Assembly (NCBI GenBank): GCA_902805775.1
Contig: CADCUB010000033.1
Location: forward strand, 1-48,086
Direction of reading: 5' to 3'
Source of the DNA: an uncultured Frankineae bacterium
GTDB taxonomy: Bacteria; Actinomycetota; Actinomycetes; Mycobacteriales; SCTD01
DNA length: 48,086 bases
The notes under the pieces were generated by a model. That model was not told the DNA's origin and made no database searches. It saw only the letters and a program-made list of their open reading frames with translations. The translations under genes were made by a program, and so were the position numbers. This document shows positions 16,291 to 24,922 of the stretch, in pieces. Numbering within the stretch: the stretch's first letter is position 1; the number at the start of each line of letters is the position of its first letter.

Positions 16291-16318
16291 CCTGACCCGG
16301 CCCGGCCTACGGTCAGGT
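16285..16318. repeat. 8-bp inverted repeat spanning stop of one gene and start region of the next
   Basis: ACCTGACC at 16285-16292 and GGTCAGGT at 16311-16318 are perfect complements around an 18-base spacer. The left arm includes the stop codon of the membrane-anchored protein; the right arm ends two bases before the ATG of the VOC protein and contains its only weak Shine-Dalgarno-like AGG. It could be a weak terminator or could mask the downstream start. Confidence 0.5.
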
Positions 16319-16320
16319 GC

Positions 16321-17040
16321 ATGTACCTGGAGAACCTCGTCGTCGACGCCGTGCGACCCCAGCGGCTGGGCCGCTTCTGGGAGGCGGTGGTCGGCGGGGA
16401 GCGGCTGACCGACGAGCCCGAGAGCTTCGAGACGCGGCTGAGCCCCGGGGCCGGACCGGTGCTCGACCTGTGCTTCCAGCGCGTTCCCGAGCCGCCGTCA
16501 GAGCCGCTGCGTCTCCACCTGGACCTGGCGGGCGGGGCCGACCAGGCGCGGGTGGTGGAGCGGCTCCTCGGGCTGGGAGCGCGACACCTCGACATCGGTC
16601 AACGCGACGTGCCCTGGGTGGTGATGGCGGACCCGGAGGGCAACCCGTTCTGCGTCATGGAGGACCGCGAGGCGTACGCCGGCACCGGCCCGCTCGCGGC
16701 GCTCCCGCTCGACTCCGCTGCGCCCGACAGGGACGCGGCCTTCTGGTCCTGGCTGACCGGCTGGACGGACGTGCCCGGCGTCGCACCCCGGTCCCTGCGC
16801 CATCCCACGCGACGTGGGCCCCTGCTCGAGCTGTGCCCCGAGCGGGCGGGCAAGGGGACGGCGAAGAACCGGCTGCACCTCGACGTCCGGCTCGAGGCGG
16901 GAGACGACCCCGACGGCGTGGCGGCCGGCATCGGCGAGCGGGGCGGGCGCGAGCTCCACCCCGGGTGGGGTGAGCTGCCGTGGCGGGTCTACGCGGACCC
17001 GTCCGGCAACGAGCTCTGCGTGCTCCCCGCGCGGTCGTGA
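16321..17040 (+). CDS. VOC-superfamily protein with two glyoxalase-like domains
   Basis: 239-residue protein built of two similar halves (about 1-115 and 120-239), each with the beta-alpha-beta-beta-beta pattern of the vicinal oxygen chelate fold. Both halves end with the same type of strand: VMADPEGNPFCVM in the first and VYADPSGNELCVL in the second, the hallmark of the Glyoxalase_6 group in actinomycetes. The conserved metal ligands of true glyoxalase I are not obvious, so substrate and metal dependence are unknown; members include resistance and dioxygenase-like proteins. ATG start; its weak ribosome binding site lies in an inverted repeat. Confidence 0.85.
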   Translation: MYLENLVVDAVRPQRLGRFWEAVVGGERLTDEPESFETRLSPGAGPVLDLCFQRVPEPPSEPLRLHLDLAGGADQARVVERLLGLGARHLDIGQRDVPWVVMADPEGNPFCVMEDREAYAGTGPLAALPLDSAAPDRDAAFWSWLTGWTDVPGVAPRSLRHPTRRGPLLELCPERAGKGTAKNRLHLDVRLEAGDDPDGVAAGIGERGGRELHPGWGELPWRVYADPSGNELCVLPARS

Positions 17041-17103
17041 GTCCGGCGTGCGCGGCGAAACGGCGGCGGCGGCCCTCGACGCGGGTTCTTCCCGTGTGAC
17101 AAT

Positions 17104-17125
17104 GTTCACGCTCCGTTCATGCAGG
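17104..17125 (+). promoter_or_regulatory. Two-unit PHO box before phoX
   Basis: GTTCACG (17104-17110) and GTTCATG (17115-17121) are two 11-bp-spaced direct repeat units, each matching the actinobacterial PHO-box core GTTCACC in at least five of seven positions including the invariant TTCA. The site lies 62-83 bases before the phoX start codon, a usual position for PhoP activation under phosphate limitation. Confidence 0.65.
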
Positions 17126-17186
17126 CGCTGCGTCACGGCGAACGGCGCTGCGTTGGCTCGGCTTCGACCCCGACGATGGAGCTCAC

Positions 17187-19454
17187 GTGACCACAACGCA
17201 GGACGGCCCCCGGCGCCGCCTCCTCCCGCTGCTGACCCGCCACGGCAGCCGCAGCCACCTGACGTGCCACTACCGGTGCGGCAACGCCTGCGACGCACCG
17301 GTGCCCAACGAGACGGACAACCCCTACTTCGGGGACGTCGCGTCTGCCGTCGTCAGCCGGCGGGGCCTGCTCAAGGGCGCGGGGGCCGGTGCCCTCCTCG
17401 TCAGCGCCGGCACTGCGGGAGCGGCACCGGCTCTCGCGACGGTCGTCCCGCCGCCGACCCGCGGCCCCGGAGGTCGAGGAGGAGCAGGGCAGGCGGACTC
17501 GGCGCTGACCTTCACCACGGTCGGCCCGAACGTCCTCGACGAGCTGGTCACCGCTCCCGGCTACGCCTACGACGTCGTCATGCGCTGGGGCGACCCGGTG
17601 GTGCCGGGCGCGCCCGCCTTCGACATCGACAAGCAGACGCCGGAGGCGCAGGCCCAGCAGTTCGGCTACAACTGCGACTACATCGGCTTCCTGCCCCTGG
17701 CCGGCAACCGCAAGGGCGAGCGCCGGGCGCTGCTGATCGTCAACCACGAGTACACCGACGAGCAGCTGATGTTCCGGGGCGTGCTGTCGGAGAGCGCGCC
17801 GACGACGGCGGACCAGAAGCGGATCGCGATGGCGGCGCACGGCCTGTCGGTCGTGGAGCTCCAGCAGGTCCGCCGCACGGGGAAGTGGCGGCAGGCACGC
17901 CTCGGGGGCTACAACCGCCGGATCACCGCCATGACACCCATGCGCCTGACCGGTCCGGTCGCCGGGTCGGAGTACGTGCGCACCTCGGCCGACCCGGCCG
18001 GCAGGACGGTGCTCGGCACGCTGAACAACTGCGCCGGAGGCATCACGCCCTGGGGGACGACGCTGCACGGCGAGGAGAACTTCAACCAGTACTTCGGGAC
18101 CTCCGCGAAGATCACGGAGAACGCGAAGGAGCCCCGACTGGCCCGCTACGGCATCTCCACGGACAAGCCACCCAGCCGTCGCTGGGACGAGGTCGACCGG
18201 CGCTTCGACCTGACCTCGGAGCCCAACGAGGCCAACCGCTTCGGCTACATCGTCGAGCTCGACCCGTACGACCCGCAGTCCACGCCGGTCAAGCGCACGG
18301 CGATGGGCCGCTTCAAGCACGAGGGCGCCACCATCCGCATCGCCGAGGACGGCCGGGTCGTCGCCTACTCCGGCGACGACGAGCGCTTCGACTACATCTA
18401 CAAGTTCGTCTCCAAGGGCATCTACGACCCGGCGAAGGGCCCGGCTGCCCGCGCGCACAACATGACCCTGCTGGAGGAGGGCGACCTCTACGTCGCCCGC
18501 TTCACCGGCGACTCGCCGGCCGAGGAGATCGACGGCACCGGCCGCCTGCCCGGTGACGAGCAGTTCGACGGCACCGGCCGGTGGATCCCGCTGGTGCAGA
18601 ACGGCGAGTCGAAGGTGCCGGGCAAGTCGGTGGCGTGGGTGCTGACCTTCACCCGCCTGGCCGCGGACCGGCTCGGCAAGCAGCTCGACGACGCCGGGGA
18701 CTTCCCCGACCCTGCTGTGCCGGTCGTGGTGCAGCCGGCACTCGTGCCGACCCGGATGGACCGACCCGAGGACATCCAGACCAACCCGGTCAACGGCCGT
18801 ACGTACGCCGCGCTGACCAACAACTCCCGCCGCACGACCGGGCCGGACGAGGCGAACCCGCTCACGCAGTCGTGGGCGTTCGAGACCAACCCTGCGGGCG
18901 TGGGCTCGTACGAGAGGCGCCCCGGCAACCGCAACGGCCACGTCATCGAGTGGACGGAGACCGACGGGATCGCCGGACGCGACTTCTACTGGCGCATCTT
19001 CATCGTCGCCGGCGACCCGGAGAAGCCCGAGACCTACTTCGCCGGCTACGACAAGACCAAGGTCAGCCCGATGAGCTGCCCGGACAACCTGGAGTTCGAC
19101 GCGGCGGGCAACCTGTGGATCTCCACCGACGGCACGGTCCTGTCGATCGTGAACGCGCGGGAGGGCACCACCAGCGGGAGCAACGACGGGCTGTTCGCCG
19201 TCCCGACCGCCGGACCCGAGCGCGGGCACCTGCGGCAGTTCCTCACCGTGCCGGTCGGCGCCGAGTGCTCCGGACCGCAGATCACTCCTGACGGCCTGTC
19301 GGTCTTCATCGCCGCGCAGCACCCGGGTGAGACGGCCGGCTCCACGCTGGAGCGCCCGTCCAGCACCTGGCCCGACCGTCGCGCACAGGGGGGCTTCCCG
19401 CGGCCGAGCGTGGCCGTGGTCTACCGGCCGGACGGCGGCCGGCTCGGCAGCTGA
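17187..19454 (+). CDS. phoX: Tat-exported alkaline phosphatase PhoX
   Basis: 755-residue PhoX-family phosphatase, a calcium/iron enzyme that releases phosphate from phosphomonoesters outside the cell. The Tat signal is internal, as usual for this group: SRRGLLKG with the twin Arg at 58-59, then a hydrophobic run to about residue 82. Mature landmarks include FGYNCDYIGF, VNHEYTDEQLMF, GGITPWGTTLHGEENFNQYF, YGIVELDP-type segments in the middle and CPDNLEFDAAGNLWISTDG near residue 640. The N-terminal 50 residues include a Cys-rich stretch (CHYRCGNACDAP) also typical of actinomycete PhoX. The GTG start has a GGAG ribosome binding site. A two-unit PHO box lies upstream and a 16-bp hairpin downstream, so it is likely a single-gene PhoP-controlled unit. 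Confidence 0.94.
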   Translation: MTTTQDGPRRRLLPLLTRHGSRSHLTCHYRCGNACDAPVPNETDNPYFGDVASAVVSRRGLLKGAGAGALLVSAGTAGAAPALATVVPPPTRGPGGRGGAGQADSALTFTTVGPNVLDELVTAPGYAYDVVMRWGDPVVPGAPAFDIDKQTPEAQAQQFGYNCDYIGFLPLAGNRKGERRALLIVNHEYTDEQLMFRGVLSESAPTTADQKRIAMAAHGLSVVELQQVRRTGKWRQARLGGYNRRITAMTPMRLTGPVAGSEYVRTSADPAGRTVLGTLNNCAGGITPWGTTLHGEENFNQYFGTSAKITENAKEPRLARYGISTDKPPSRRWDEVDRRFDLTSEPNEANRFGYIVELDPYDPQSTPVKRTAMGRFKHEGATIRIAEDGRVVAYSGDDERFDYIYKFVSKGIYDPAKGPAARAHNMTLLEEGDLYVARFTGDSPAEEIDGTGRLPGDEQFDGTGRWIPLVQNGESKVPGKSVAWVLTFTRLAADRLGKQLDDAGDFPDPAVPVVVQPALVPTRMDRPEDIQTNPVNGRTYAALTNNSRRTTGPDEANPLTQSWAFETNPAGVGSYERRPGNRNGHVIEWTETDGIAGRDFYWRIFIVAGDPEKPETYFAGYDKTKVSPMSCPDNLEFDAAGNLWISTDGTVLSIVNAREGTTSGSNDGLFAVPTAGPERGHLRQFLTVPVGAECSGPQITPDGLSVFIAAQHPGETAGSTLERPSSTWPDRRAQGGFPRPSVAVVYRPDGGRLGS

Positions 19455-19460
19455 GCGCCT

Positions 19461-19500
19461 CGGCGACCCCGTCCCGGAGCTGTGCGGGACGGGGTCGCCG
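19461..19500 (+). terminator. Strong hairpin after phoX
   Basis: A perfect 16-bp inverted repeat (19461-19476 with 19485-19500) around an eight-base loop starts seven bases after the phoX stop codon. It can also serve the convergent CYTH-CHAD gene, whose stop is at 19522. Confidence 0.8.
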
Positions 19501-19521
19501 CTGCAGCGTGCGGGGTGGTGA

Positions 19522-21069
19522 CTAGTCGAACCACTTGCGCAGCCGGCGGCGCGAGACCGCGGCGCGCGCCTGCGGCCACCGGGCGACGGCGGCCTCGGCG
19601 CGCACCTGCTCCAGGGCGTGCAGCCGGCCGAAGGTGAAGCCGTTCTCGCCCGCCAGGTGCCCCCGGGCCCCCAGCTCGCGCAGCACCTGCCGGGTCACGA
19701 CGCCGTCCTGGAAGTCGCCCAGCGACTCCTGCAGCTCGGCGATCGCGGCGGCGTAGTCGCGGGCGGGGCGCCCGACGACCGGCTCCACCGCTTCGGCGGC
19801 GTAGCGCGTGCGCTTGGCGTCCTTGCGCACCTCGTGCAGCAGCTCGTCCTGCTCCGGCCCGCGAGGTGCGCGCTCCGCGGCCGACATCGTGCGGTCCAGC
19901 CGTCGCCACGTGCGGCGGACGAGCCTCGGCAGAGCCGCGGCTGCGTCGTCCGCCGCGGACGGCAGGAACGGCGGGGCCGCGACCAGCGCGTCGAGGGCGT
20001 CCAGCAGGCGCAGGTAGCGCTCGCCGTCCAGCTCGGCGAGCACCGCGTCGTGCGCGGCGCGGTGCCGCCGGGTCATCAGCAGGTCGATGCGGACCTGCAC
20101 CTTGCCCAGGACCAGGTCGTCGGGCTCGGCGGCGACCAGCTTCCGCAGCCGGGCGTGCATGACCTCCGCGTCGCGTGCCGCGCCGAGCACGCCCGCCAGC
20201 CACCGCAGCTCGTCGCGCAGGGGGTCGGTGCGCTCGCGCTCGAGCAGCGGCCGGAACGTCGCCAGGGCGCTGCGCAGCCGGCGGGTGGCGACCCGCATCT
20301 TGTGCAGCCCGTCGGGCAGGTCCCGGCGCGTGTGCGGGTCCCGGGCGACCAGCTCCGCCACCTGCGCGGCGAGGTGCGCCTGGACGGCGCTGCCCACGGT
20401 CGGCCGCGCGCGGCGACCCTTGCCGACGGCCTCCCAGGGCGGTGCGTCCTGCGACGAGGACGGGCGGGGCAGCACTCGGCCGAGCTTGGACGCCGACCTC
20501 GCCAGCACGGCGCCGGCGTCGAGCAGCTGCGGCTGCACGGCGTCGAGGAGCTCCCCACCGCCGGTCAGCAGCTCCACCTCCCACTCGCGCCAGGCCAGCT
20601 CGACCCCGTCCGGCAAGGGGCGGCCGACCACCGTGTCGTCAGCGAGCTCGGCCAGCGGTGTGCCGTCCGCGGCCAGCAGTCGTCGGGCGACGCGACGGGT
20701 CGACAGGCGGGCCACGGGGGCGAGCTCGCGGTCGCGCACGCGGGAGCGGACGAGCGCCGCCAGCACGTCGGGCACCGCACCCGGCTGCGCGTCGAGCACC
20801 ACCTCCTCGCGGGCGCGTCCGGCCGGGAGCTTGAGGTGCCAGCCCGCGTCCGTGCCGCCGGTGCGGTGCCGCAGGGTGATGCCGGCCGACCGGAGCCGCA
20901 GGTCGGCGGTGTCGAAGTAGACCGCCTCGAGCGCGTGCTCGTCGGCCGTGACGGTGGCGACGCCCGGCAGGCCGGTCAGCTCCGGCACCTCGGCGTCCGG
21001 GACGACGTCGTACTTGCGCTCGACCTCCAGCGACGAGCGCAGCGCTGCCGGAGACTGGTCACCAGCCAC
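19522..21069 (-). CDS. CYTH and CHAD domain-containing protein
   Basis: 515-residue two-domain protein. Residues about 10-205 are a CYTH/triphosphate-tunnel domain: the EVERKY signature (ExExK) near the start, then YFDTADLRL, GITLRHRTGG and a WHLKLPAG strand; this fold binds and often hydrolyses inorganic triphosphate. Residues about 225-510 are a CHAD helical domain with repeated basic helices and conserved His/Arg motifs (HKMRVATRRLRSAL, EVRKDAKRTRYAAEAV), which is known to bind polyphosphate. The pair is commonly found near polyphosphate or phosphate genes. I place the start at the GTG at 21069, seven bases after AGGAG; an in-frame GTG at 21084 would add five residues but has no good ribosome binding site. 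It converges on phoX across a shared hairpin. Confidence 0.9.
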   Translation of the reverse strand: MAGDQSPAALRSSLEVERKYDVVPDAEVPELTGLPGVATVTADEHALEAVYFDTADLRLRSAGITLRHRTGGTDAGWHLKLPAGRAREEVVLDAQPGAVPDVLAALVRSRVRDRELAPVARLSTRRVARRLLAADGTPLAELADDTVVGRPLPDGVELAWREWEVELLTGGGELLDAVQPQLLDAGAVLARSASKLGRVLPRPSSSQDAPPWEAVGKGRRARPTVGSAVQAHLAAQVAELVARDPHTRRDLPDGLHKMRVATRRLRSALATFRPLLERERTDPLRDELRWLAGVLGAARDAEVMHARLRKLVAAEPDDLVLGKVQVRIDLLMTRRHRAAHDAVLAELDGERYLRLLDALDALVAAPPFLPSAADDAAAALPRLVRRTWRRLDRTMSAAERAPRGPEQDELLHEVRKDAKRTRYAAEAVEPVVGRPARDYAAAIAELQESLGDFQDGVVTRQVLRELGARGHLAGENGFTFGRLHALEQVRAEAAVARWPQARAAVSRRRLRKWFD

Positions 21070-21278
21070 CGGACGGCTCCTCACTCAGGTGCTCGGGCTG
21101 TCGGCGTCCCTCGTCGGCGGTCACGGCAGGTCCCTGCCCGAGGTGGGGGAACGGCATGCCAGGGGCGGGAGGGCTGCTCCCCGGTGCGTCATGGACGCAG
21201 CGCAGACGGCGTCAGCAGGCTCCGGCGGTCGACGGCTTCACGACCGCCTACCGGCGCGAGCTGGGGCTGTGAGGGGCG

Positions 21279-22670
21279 CTAGCTGGTGGTGGCGCGTCGA
21301 CGGGCGCGGCGGTCGTAGCGGTCGTTCTCCCCGCCGAGCGGTCGGCCGAGGTACTCGCCCAGGGTGACGCCGGCTGCGAGGGCGAGCCCGACGGCGGCCG
21401 CGCGGACGAGCGTGCCGAGCCCGTTCAGCAGGTCCTGCTCCACCACGATCGCGAACAGGCCGTGGTAGATGGCCAGGCCCGGCAGCAGCGGGACGATGCC
21501 GCAGACCGCCACGAGCATCGGCGCGACGCGCAGCCGGGAGGTCAGCACCGCACCGCAGAAGCCGACGACCACCGCCGCGAGCCCGCCGGCCACCGCCGGG
21601 CCGCCGCCGAGTGCACCCGCCGCCTCGGACGTCGCCCACGACAGGCCACCGGCGAGCGCGGCGAGGCCGATCGAGCGCGGGCGGGCGTGGGAGGCCAGCG
21701 CCCAGAAGCCCGCGATCCCCGCGGACGACACGAGGCCGACGGCGTACACGGTCGGCGGGGACGGGGCCGCGACGTCCAGGGGGAGCTGCGCGCGCTGGGC
21801 GACGTCCAGGACGCCGGCGATCCCCACGACGATGCCGGCGGTCAGCGTCAGCACCTCGAACGCCCGCGCCGCCGCGGTGACCGGGAAGCCGTTGATCGCG
21901 TCCTGCGCCGAGCCGACCAGCGACAGCCCGGCGAGCAGCACGACGATGCCGGCCGCGACGACGAGGGAGCTGCGCACCTGCACCTCCCAGGCGACGAGCA
22001 GGACGGCCACGCTCGTCGCGAGCGCGGCCCCCACGGCCTGCTGGAAGAACAGCGGCAGCCCTCGGCGGTTCAGCGCCCGCATCGACTGCTCGACCACCGC
22101 GGTGGTGAGCGCTGCCGTGAGCGCCACCAGCCACCCGCCGCCGAGCAGGAAGGCCACCGACGCGGCCATGCCGACCCAGCCCAGGGTGTGGACGGTCCGG
22201 CGGTACGTCGGCGGCGCCGAGACGATCACGTCGAGGCGCCGGTGCGCCTCCTCGACGTCGAGCCCGCCCGCCGCGGCCTCGCGGGCCACGGCCGTGACGC
22301 CCTGCAGACGCGCGTAGTCCATCCCGCGCAGCCGTACGGTCCGCATGGCGGTGAGCGGGACGGCGCCCTCCCGTTCGTAGCTCACGAGCAGCGACGTGTA
22401 GGTGACGTCGACCTGGCACTGACGCAGGCCGTACGCGTCCGCGACGCGCAGGACCGTGGCGGTGACGTCGGCCGCCGACGCGCCGACGGCCAGCATCGAC
22501 TCGCCGATGCGCAGCGCGAGCCCGAGCGCCGCGTGAGCGACGAGGTCGTCGACGGCGCTCGGTCCGGTCCGCAGGGCGATCGGACCGGTGGGCGGGTCCT
22601 GTCCGGCCACCGCCCGCCATGCACGGCTCGACACAGGTCCGGAGGCCGCCAAGGGGGAGGAGGTCGGCAT
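21279..22670 (-). CDS. thrE: Threonine/serine exporter family protein (ThrE-type)
   Basis: 463-residue membrane protein in which both ThrE halves are fused, as in Corynebacterium-type ThrE. Residues about 40-150 are the cytoplasmic catalytic-like N-domain (LALRIGESMLAVGASAADV, then CQVDVTYTSLLVS and MRTVRLRGMDYARL). From about 165 onward there are roughly ten hydrophobic helices in two sets, ending in the LGEYLGRPLG segment. Predicted to export L-threonine and L-serine by proton antiport. An ATG at 22670 and a GTG at 22694 are both possible starts; neither has a strong ribosome binding site. No amino-acid biosynthesis gene is adjacent, so physiological substrate is inferred from family only. 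Confidence 0.88.
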   Translation of the reverse strand: MPTSSPLAASGPVSSRAWRAVAGQDPPTGPIALRTGPSAVDDLVAHAALGLALRIGESMLAVGASAADVTATVLRVADAYGLRQCQVDVTYTSLLVSYEREGAVPLTAMRTVRLRGMDYARLQGVTAVAREAAAGGLDVEEAHRRLDVIVSAPPTYRRTVHTLGWVGMAASVAFLLGGGWLVALTAALTTAVVEQSMRALNRRGLPLFFQQAVGAALATSVAVLLVAWEVQVRSSLVVAAGIVVLLAGLSLVGSAQDAINGFPVTAAARAFEVLTLTAGIVVGIAGVLDVAQRAQLPLDVAAPSPPTVYAVGLVSSAGIAGFWALASHARPRSIGLAALAGGLSWATSEAAGALGGGPAVAGGLAAVVVGFCGAVLTSRLRVAPMLVAVCGIVPLLPGLAIYHGLFAIVVEQDLLNGLGTLVRAAAVGLALAAGVTLGEYLGRPLGGENDRYDRRARRRATTS

Positions 22671-22755
22671 CACCCGACCACGGTAGGTCGGCACGCACCG
22701 CCCGACGGCCGTGTGGGGCGTCGTCGTCGTGTGGTGTCGGCGACAGCCGGTCGTG

Positions 22756-23502
22756 TCAGCCGGTGAGCAGCCGCGCCACGAGATCGGGCCGCTCGACGTG
22801 GGCGTTGTGCCCGCACCCGGGCAGCACCGCAGGTGCCGGTACGACGTCGGTGAGCTGTGCGGTGGTCACCATGGGGTCGTGCTCGCCACGGGCCAGCACG
22901 ACCGGCGCCCGAGCCGCCGCGACCAGCCCCGGCAGGTCGGGTGCGCCGACGCCGAAGGAGCGCTGGTCCAGGGCCAGGCGCCAGCGGCCGTCCCGCTCCT
23001 GCAGACCGGCCGCCACCAGCTCGTCGTCGGGGTCGACGAGCCCGTCGAGACCCGCGACGCGCAGGTGGCGCGCCGCCGCCTCCTCCCGCGTGTCGAACCA
23101 GCTCACCGGCCGGCCGGCGAGCGCCGCCGCCCTGGCCAGCTCGTCGTCCGACCAGACGGCCTTGATGCCGAGGCCGACGGCGCGGGTGACCTGCACACCG
23201 AACCAGCCGCTCGCGAGGGCCAGCCCGACCACTCCGCCGAGCGAGTGCCCGAGCACGACCAGCGGCTCGTCCGGCGGCAGCTCGCCGGCGACCGCAGCAG
23301 CCAGGGCGCCGAACGAGACGCGGGGCAGCGGGGGCGAGCCGCCGTGCCCGGGCAGGTCCACGGCGAGCCAGCGACCGGGCCAGACGTCGGAGACGACGGA
23401 GGTCAGAGGGGACCAGACCTCGGCCGTGGCGCCCAGCCCGTGCACGAGCAGGAGCAGCCCTGGCCCGGAGCCCCCGTCCAGGGTGCGCAGCCCGCTCGAC
23501 AC
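22756..23502 (-). CDS. Alpha/beta hydrolase
   Basis: 248-residue cytosolic alpha/beta hydrolase. Visible elements: oxyanion-hole HGLGATAEVW at 21-30, DLPGHGGS, the nucleophile elbow GHSLGG with Ser-87, the acid in GEHDPMV near 210 and the catalytic His in CGHNAHVERP near 232. The lid region is short and the substrate cannot be deduced. GTG start at 23502. It stands alone between the ThrE exporter and the TetR gene, both on the same strand, with about 60-90 bases on each side. Confidence 0.85.
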   Translation of the reverse strand: MSSGLRTLDGGSGPGLLLLVHGLGATAEVWSPLTSVVSDVWPGRWLAVDLPGHGGSPPLPRVSFGALAAAVAGELPPDEPLVVLGHSLGGVVGLALASGWFGVQVTRAVGLGIKAVWSDDELARAAALAGRPVSWFDTREEAAARHLRVAGLDGLVDPDDELVAAGLQERDGRWRLALDQRSFGVGAPDLPGLVAAARAPVVLARGEHDPMVTTAQLTDVVPAPAVLPGCGHNAHVERPDLVARLLTG

Positions 23503-23592
23503 GCGGCGCAGCCTCTCACAGCGGACCGGGGGAACGACCCCGGTCCTGCGTGCACCACGACCCGCCGGACGGTGCGGCCGCCGGGCCTACCG

Positions 23593-24150
23593 TCACCCGA
23601 CGGGCTCCGCTCGGAGCAGGTGCAGGAAGGCCCGGAACCCCTGGTCGGTGCGCTCCACGTCGCCCGTGGCATCGAGGTCCATGAGCAGGCCTCGGACGAC
23701 CGCGAGCACGACGGTGGCCAGGTCGGGGCGGCCGAGGCTGCTCATGCCGGCCTCCAGCGGCGCCAGCCAGTCAGTCGTCGCGACCCGCCGGAAGCCCGGC
23801 CAGAGCGGCTCGCCGGCAGCGTCGTGCAGCGGGCTGAACACCCGGAGGTAGGCCGCGCCCTGCGGGCCGGACATGACGTTCCAGGCGTGCTGGAGCGTGT
23901 CCGGGTAGGGCTCGTCGGGGCGTGGCTGGAGCAGGTGGCTCCAGGCCTGGACCTGACGTCGTCGCGCTTCGCGCAGCACGTGGCGCAGCAGGTCGTCGCG
24001 GGTGCCGAAGTGGTAGATGAGCATGCGCTGGGACGTGCCGGCCGCCGTGGCGAGCGGCTCGAGCCGGTCGGGGAGCCCGTGCTGCAGGGCGTGGTCGGTG
24101 CAGGCCGCCAGCAGTCGCTGCTTGATCTCGGGCTGCGGTCGTCTCCCCAT
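23593..24150 (-). CDS. TetR/AcrR-family transcriptional regulator
   Basis: 185 residues. The N-terminal helix-turn-helix covers about residues 8-55 (LLAACTDHALQHG, then LATAAGTSQRMLIYHFGTRDDLL, a good TetR recognition-helix pattern). The remaining 130 residues form the ligand-binding and dimerisation domain. Start is the ATG at 24150; a longer frame reads through the promoter of the neighbouring gene. It is divergent from the hydrolase/SnoaL pair with 73 bases between start codons, the classical arrangement for a repressor that controls both itself and its neighbour. Likely ligand: the small molecule handled by the neighbouring hydrolase. Confidence 0.85.
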   Translation of the reverse strand: MGRRPQPEIKQRLLAACTDHALQHGLPDRLEPLATAAGTSQRMLIYHFGTRDDLLRHVLREARRRQVQAWSHLLQPRPDEPYPDTLQHAWNVMSGPQGAAYLRVFSPLHDAAGEPLWPGFRRVATTDWLAPLEAGMSSLGRPDLATVVLAVVRGLLMDLDATGDVERTDQGFRAFLHLLRAEPVG

Positions 24151-24170
24151 GTACGGGACATTAACGTAAC
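24151..24170. promoter_or_regulatory. Imperfect palindrome, candidate TetR operator
   Basis: Bases GTACG at 24151-24155 and CGTAAC at 24165-24170 form an imperfect inverted repeat around a nine-base AT-richer centre, directly against the start codon of the TetR gene and 54 bases before the divergent hydrolase. A TAGCGT-like -10 element for the hydrolase is visible at 24183-24188. Confidence 0.4.
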
Positions 24171-24223
24171 TGGTGATACGCCTAGCGTCGTCGTCATCGT
24201 CCAACGGCACGGAGGAGACAGCG

Positions 24224-24922
24224 ATGAGAGTGGTGTTCGTCCACGGGGCGTGCGTGCAGGACGGCACGTGGTGGTGGCATCGCACGGGAGCACTGCTCGA
24301 GGAGCGGGGCATCTCCAGCCAGGCGCCCGGGCTGCCCAGCTGCGGTGAGACCGGCACGCCGCCCGGGCCCGACGGTCCCGGACTCGCGGAGGACGTGGCC
24401 GCAGTCCGCCAGGTGCTCGCCGCCGGCGACGAGGCGACCGTGGTGGTCGCCCACAGCTACGGCGGCATCGTCACCGCCGAGGCAGCCGCCGGCCTCGACG
24501 CGGTGCAGCACCTGCTGCTGGTGTCCAGCTACCTGCCCGAGCCGGGCGAGAGCCTGGCGACCTTCGGCAGCAGCGACGGGCCGGCGCCCTTCCTGGACGT
24601 CGACCCGGCAGCCGGGACGTTCGGAGTGCGGGCCGACACGCTCGCCGACACCTTCCTGCAGGACTGCGAGGCGGACGTGCAGCGGCAGGCCGTGGGGAAG
24701 CTCGCTCGGCAGGGTCTGCAGGTGATCGCGCAGCCGGTGCGGTCCGCCGCCTGGCACGACCTGCCCTCCACCTACCTGGTCTGCGCGCAGGACCGGGGGA
24801 CCCCGGCCGAGCGCCAGCGGGAGTTCGCCCGCAGGGCCGGCTCCGTCGTCGAGATGCGTACGGGACACCACCCCTTCCTCTCGCAGCCCGCCGCCGTGCG
24901 GGACCTGATCGTCGGCCTGTGA
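24224..24922 (+). CDS. Alpha/beta-fold hydrolase of the esterase/EstC type
   Basis: 232-residue hydrolase: FVHGACVQDGTWWWH near the start supplies the oxyanion hole, AHSYGG holds nucleophile Ser-78, CAQDRGTP holds the likely acid and TGHHPFLSQP the catalytic His near 219. This set of motifs matches the small salicylate-esterase-like/EstC group of alpha/beta hydrolases that act on small esters. The ATG has a strong GGAGGAG ribosome binding site six bases upstream. Its stop overlaps the next start by four bases (GTGA), so it forms an operon with the SnoaL-like gene; both are divergent from a TetR regulator. Substrate unknown. Confidence 0.86.
   Translation: MRVVFVHGACVQDGTWWWHRTGALLEERGISSQAPGLPSCGETGTPPGPDGPGLAEDVAAVRQVLAAGDEATVVVAHSYGGIVTAEAAAGLDAVQHLLLVSSYLPEPGESLATFGSSDGPAPFLDVDPAAGTFGVRADTLADTFLQDCEADVQRQAVGKLARQGLQVIAQPVRSAAWHDLPSTYLVCAQDRGTPAERQREFARRAGSVVEMRTGHHPFLSQPAAVRDLIVGL

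Noticed and set aside
21180-21272. Plus-strand frame ending VDGFTTAYRRELGL
   Set aside because: It resembles a protein C-terminus, but only about 25 codons are open and nothing upstream supports a gene; possibly a relic, too short to call.
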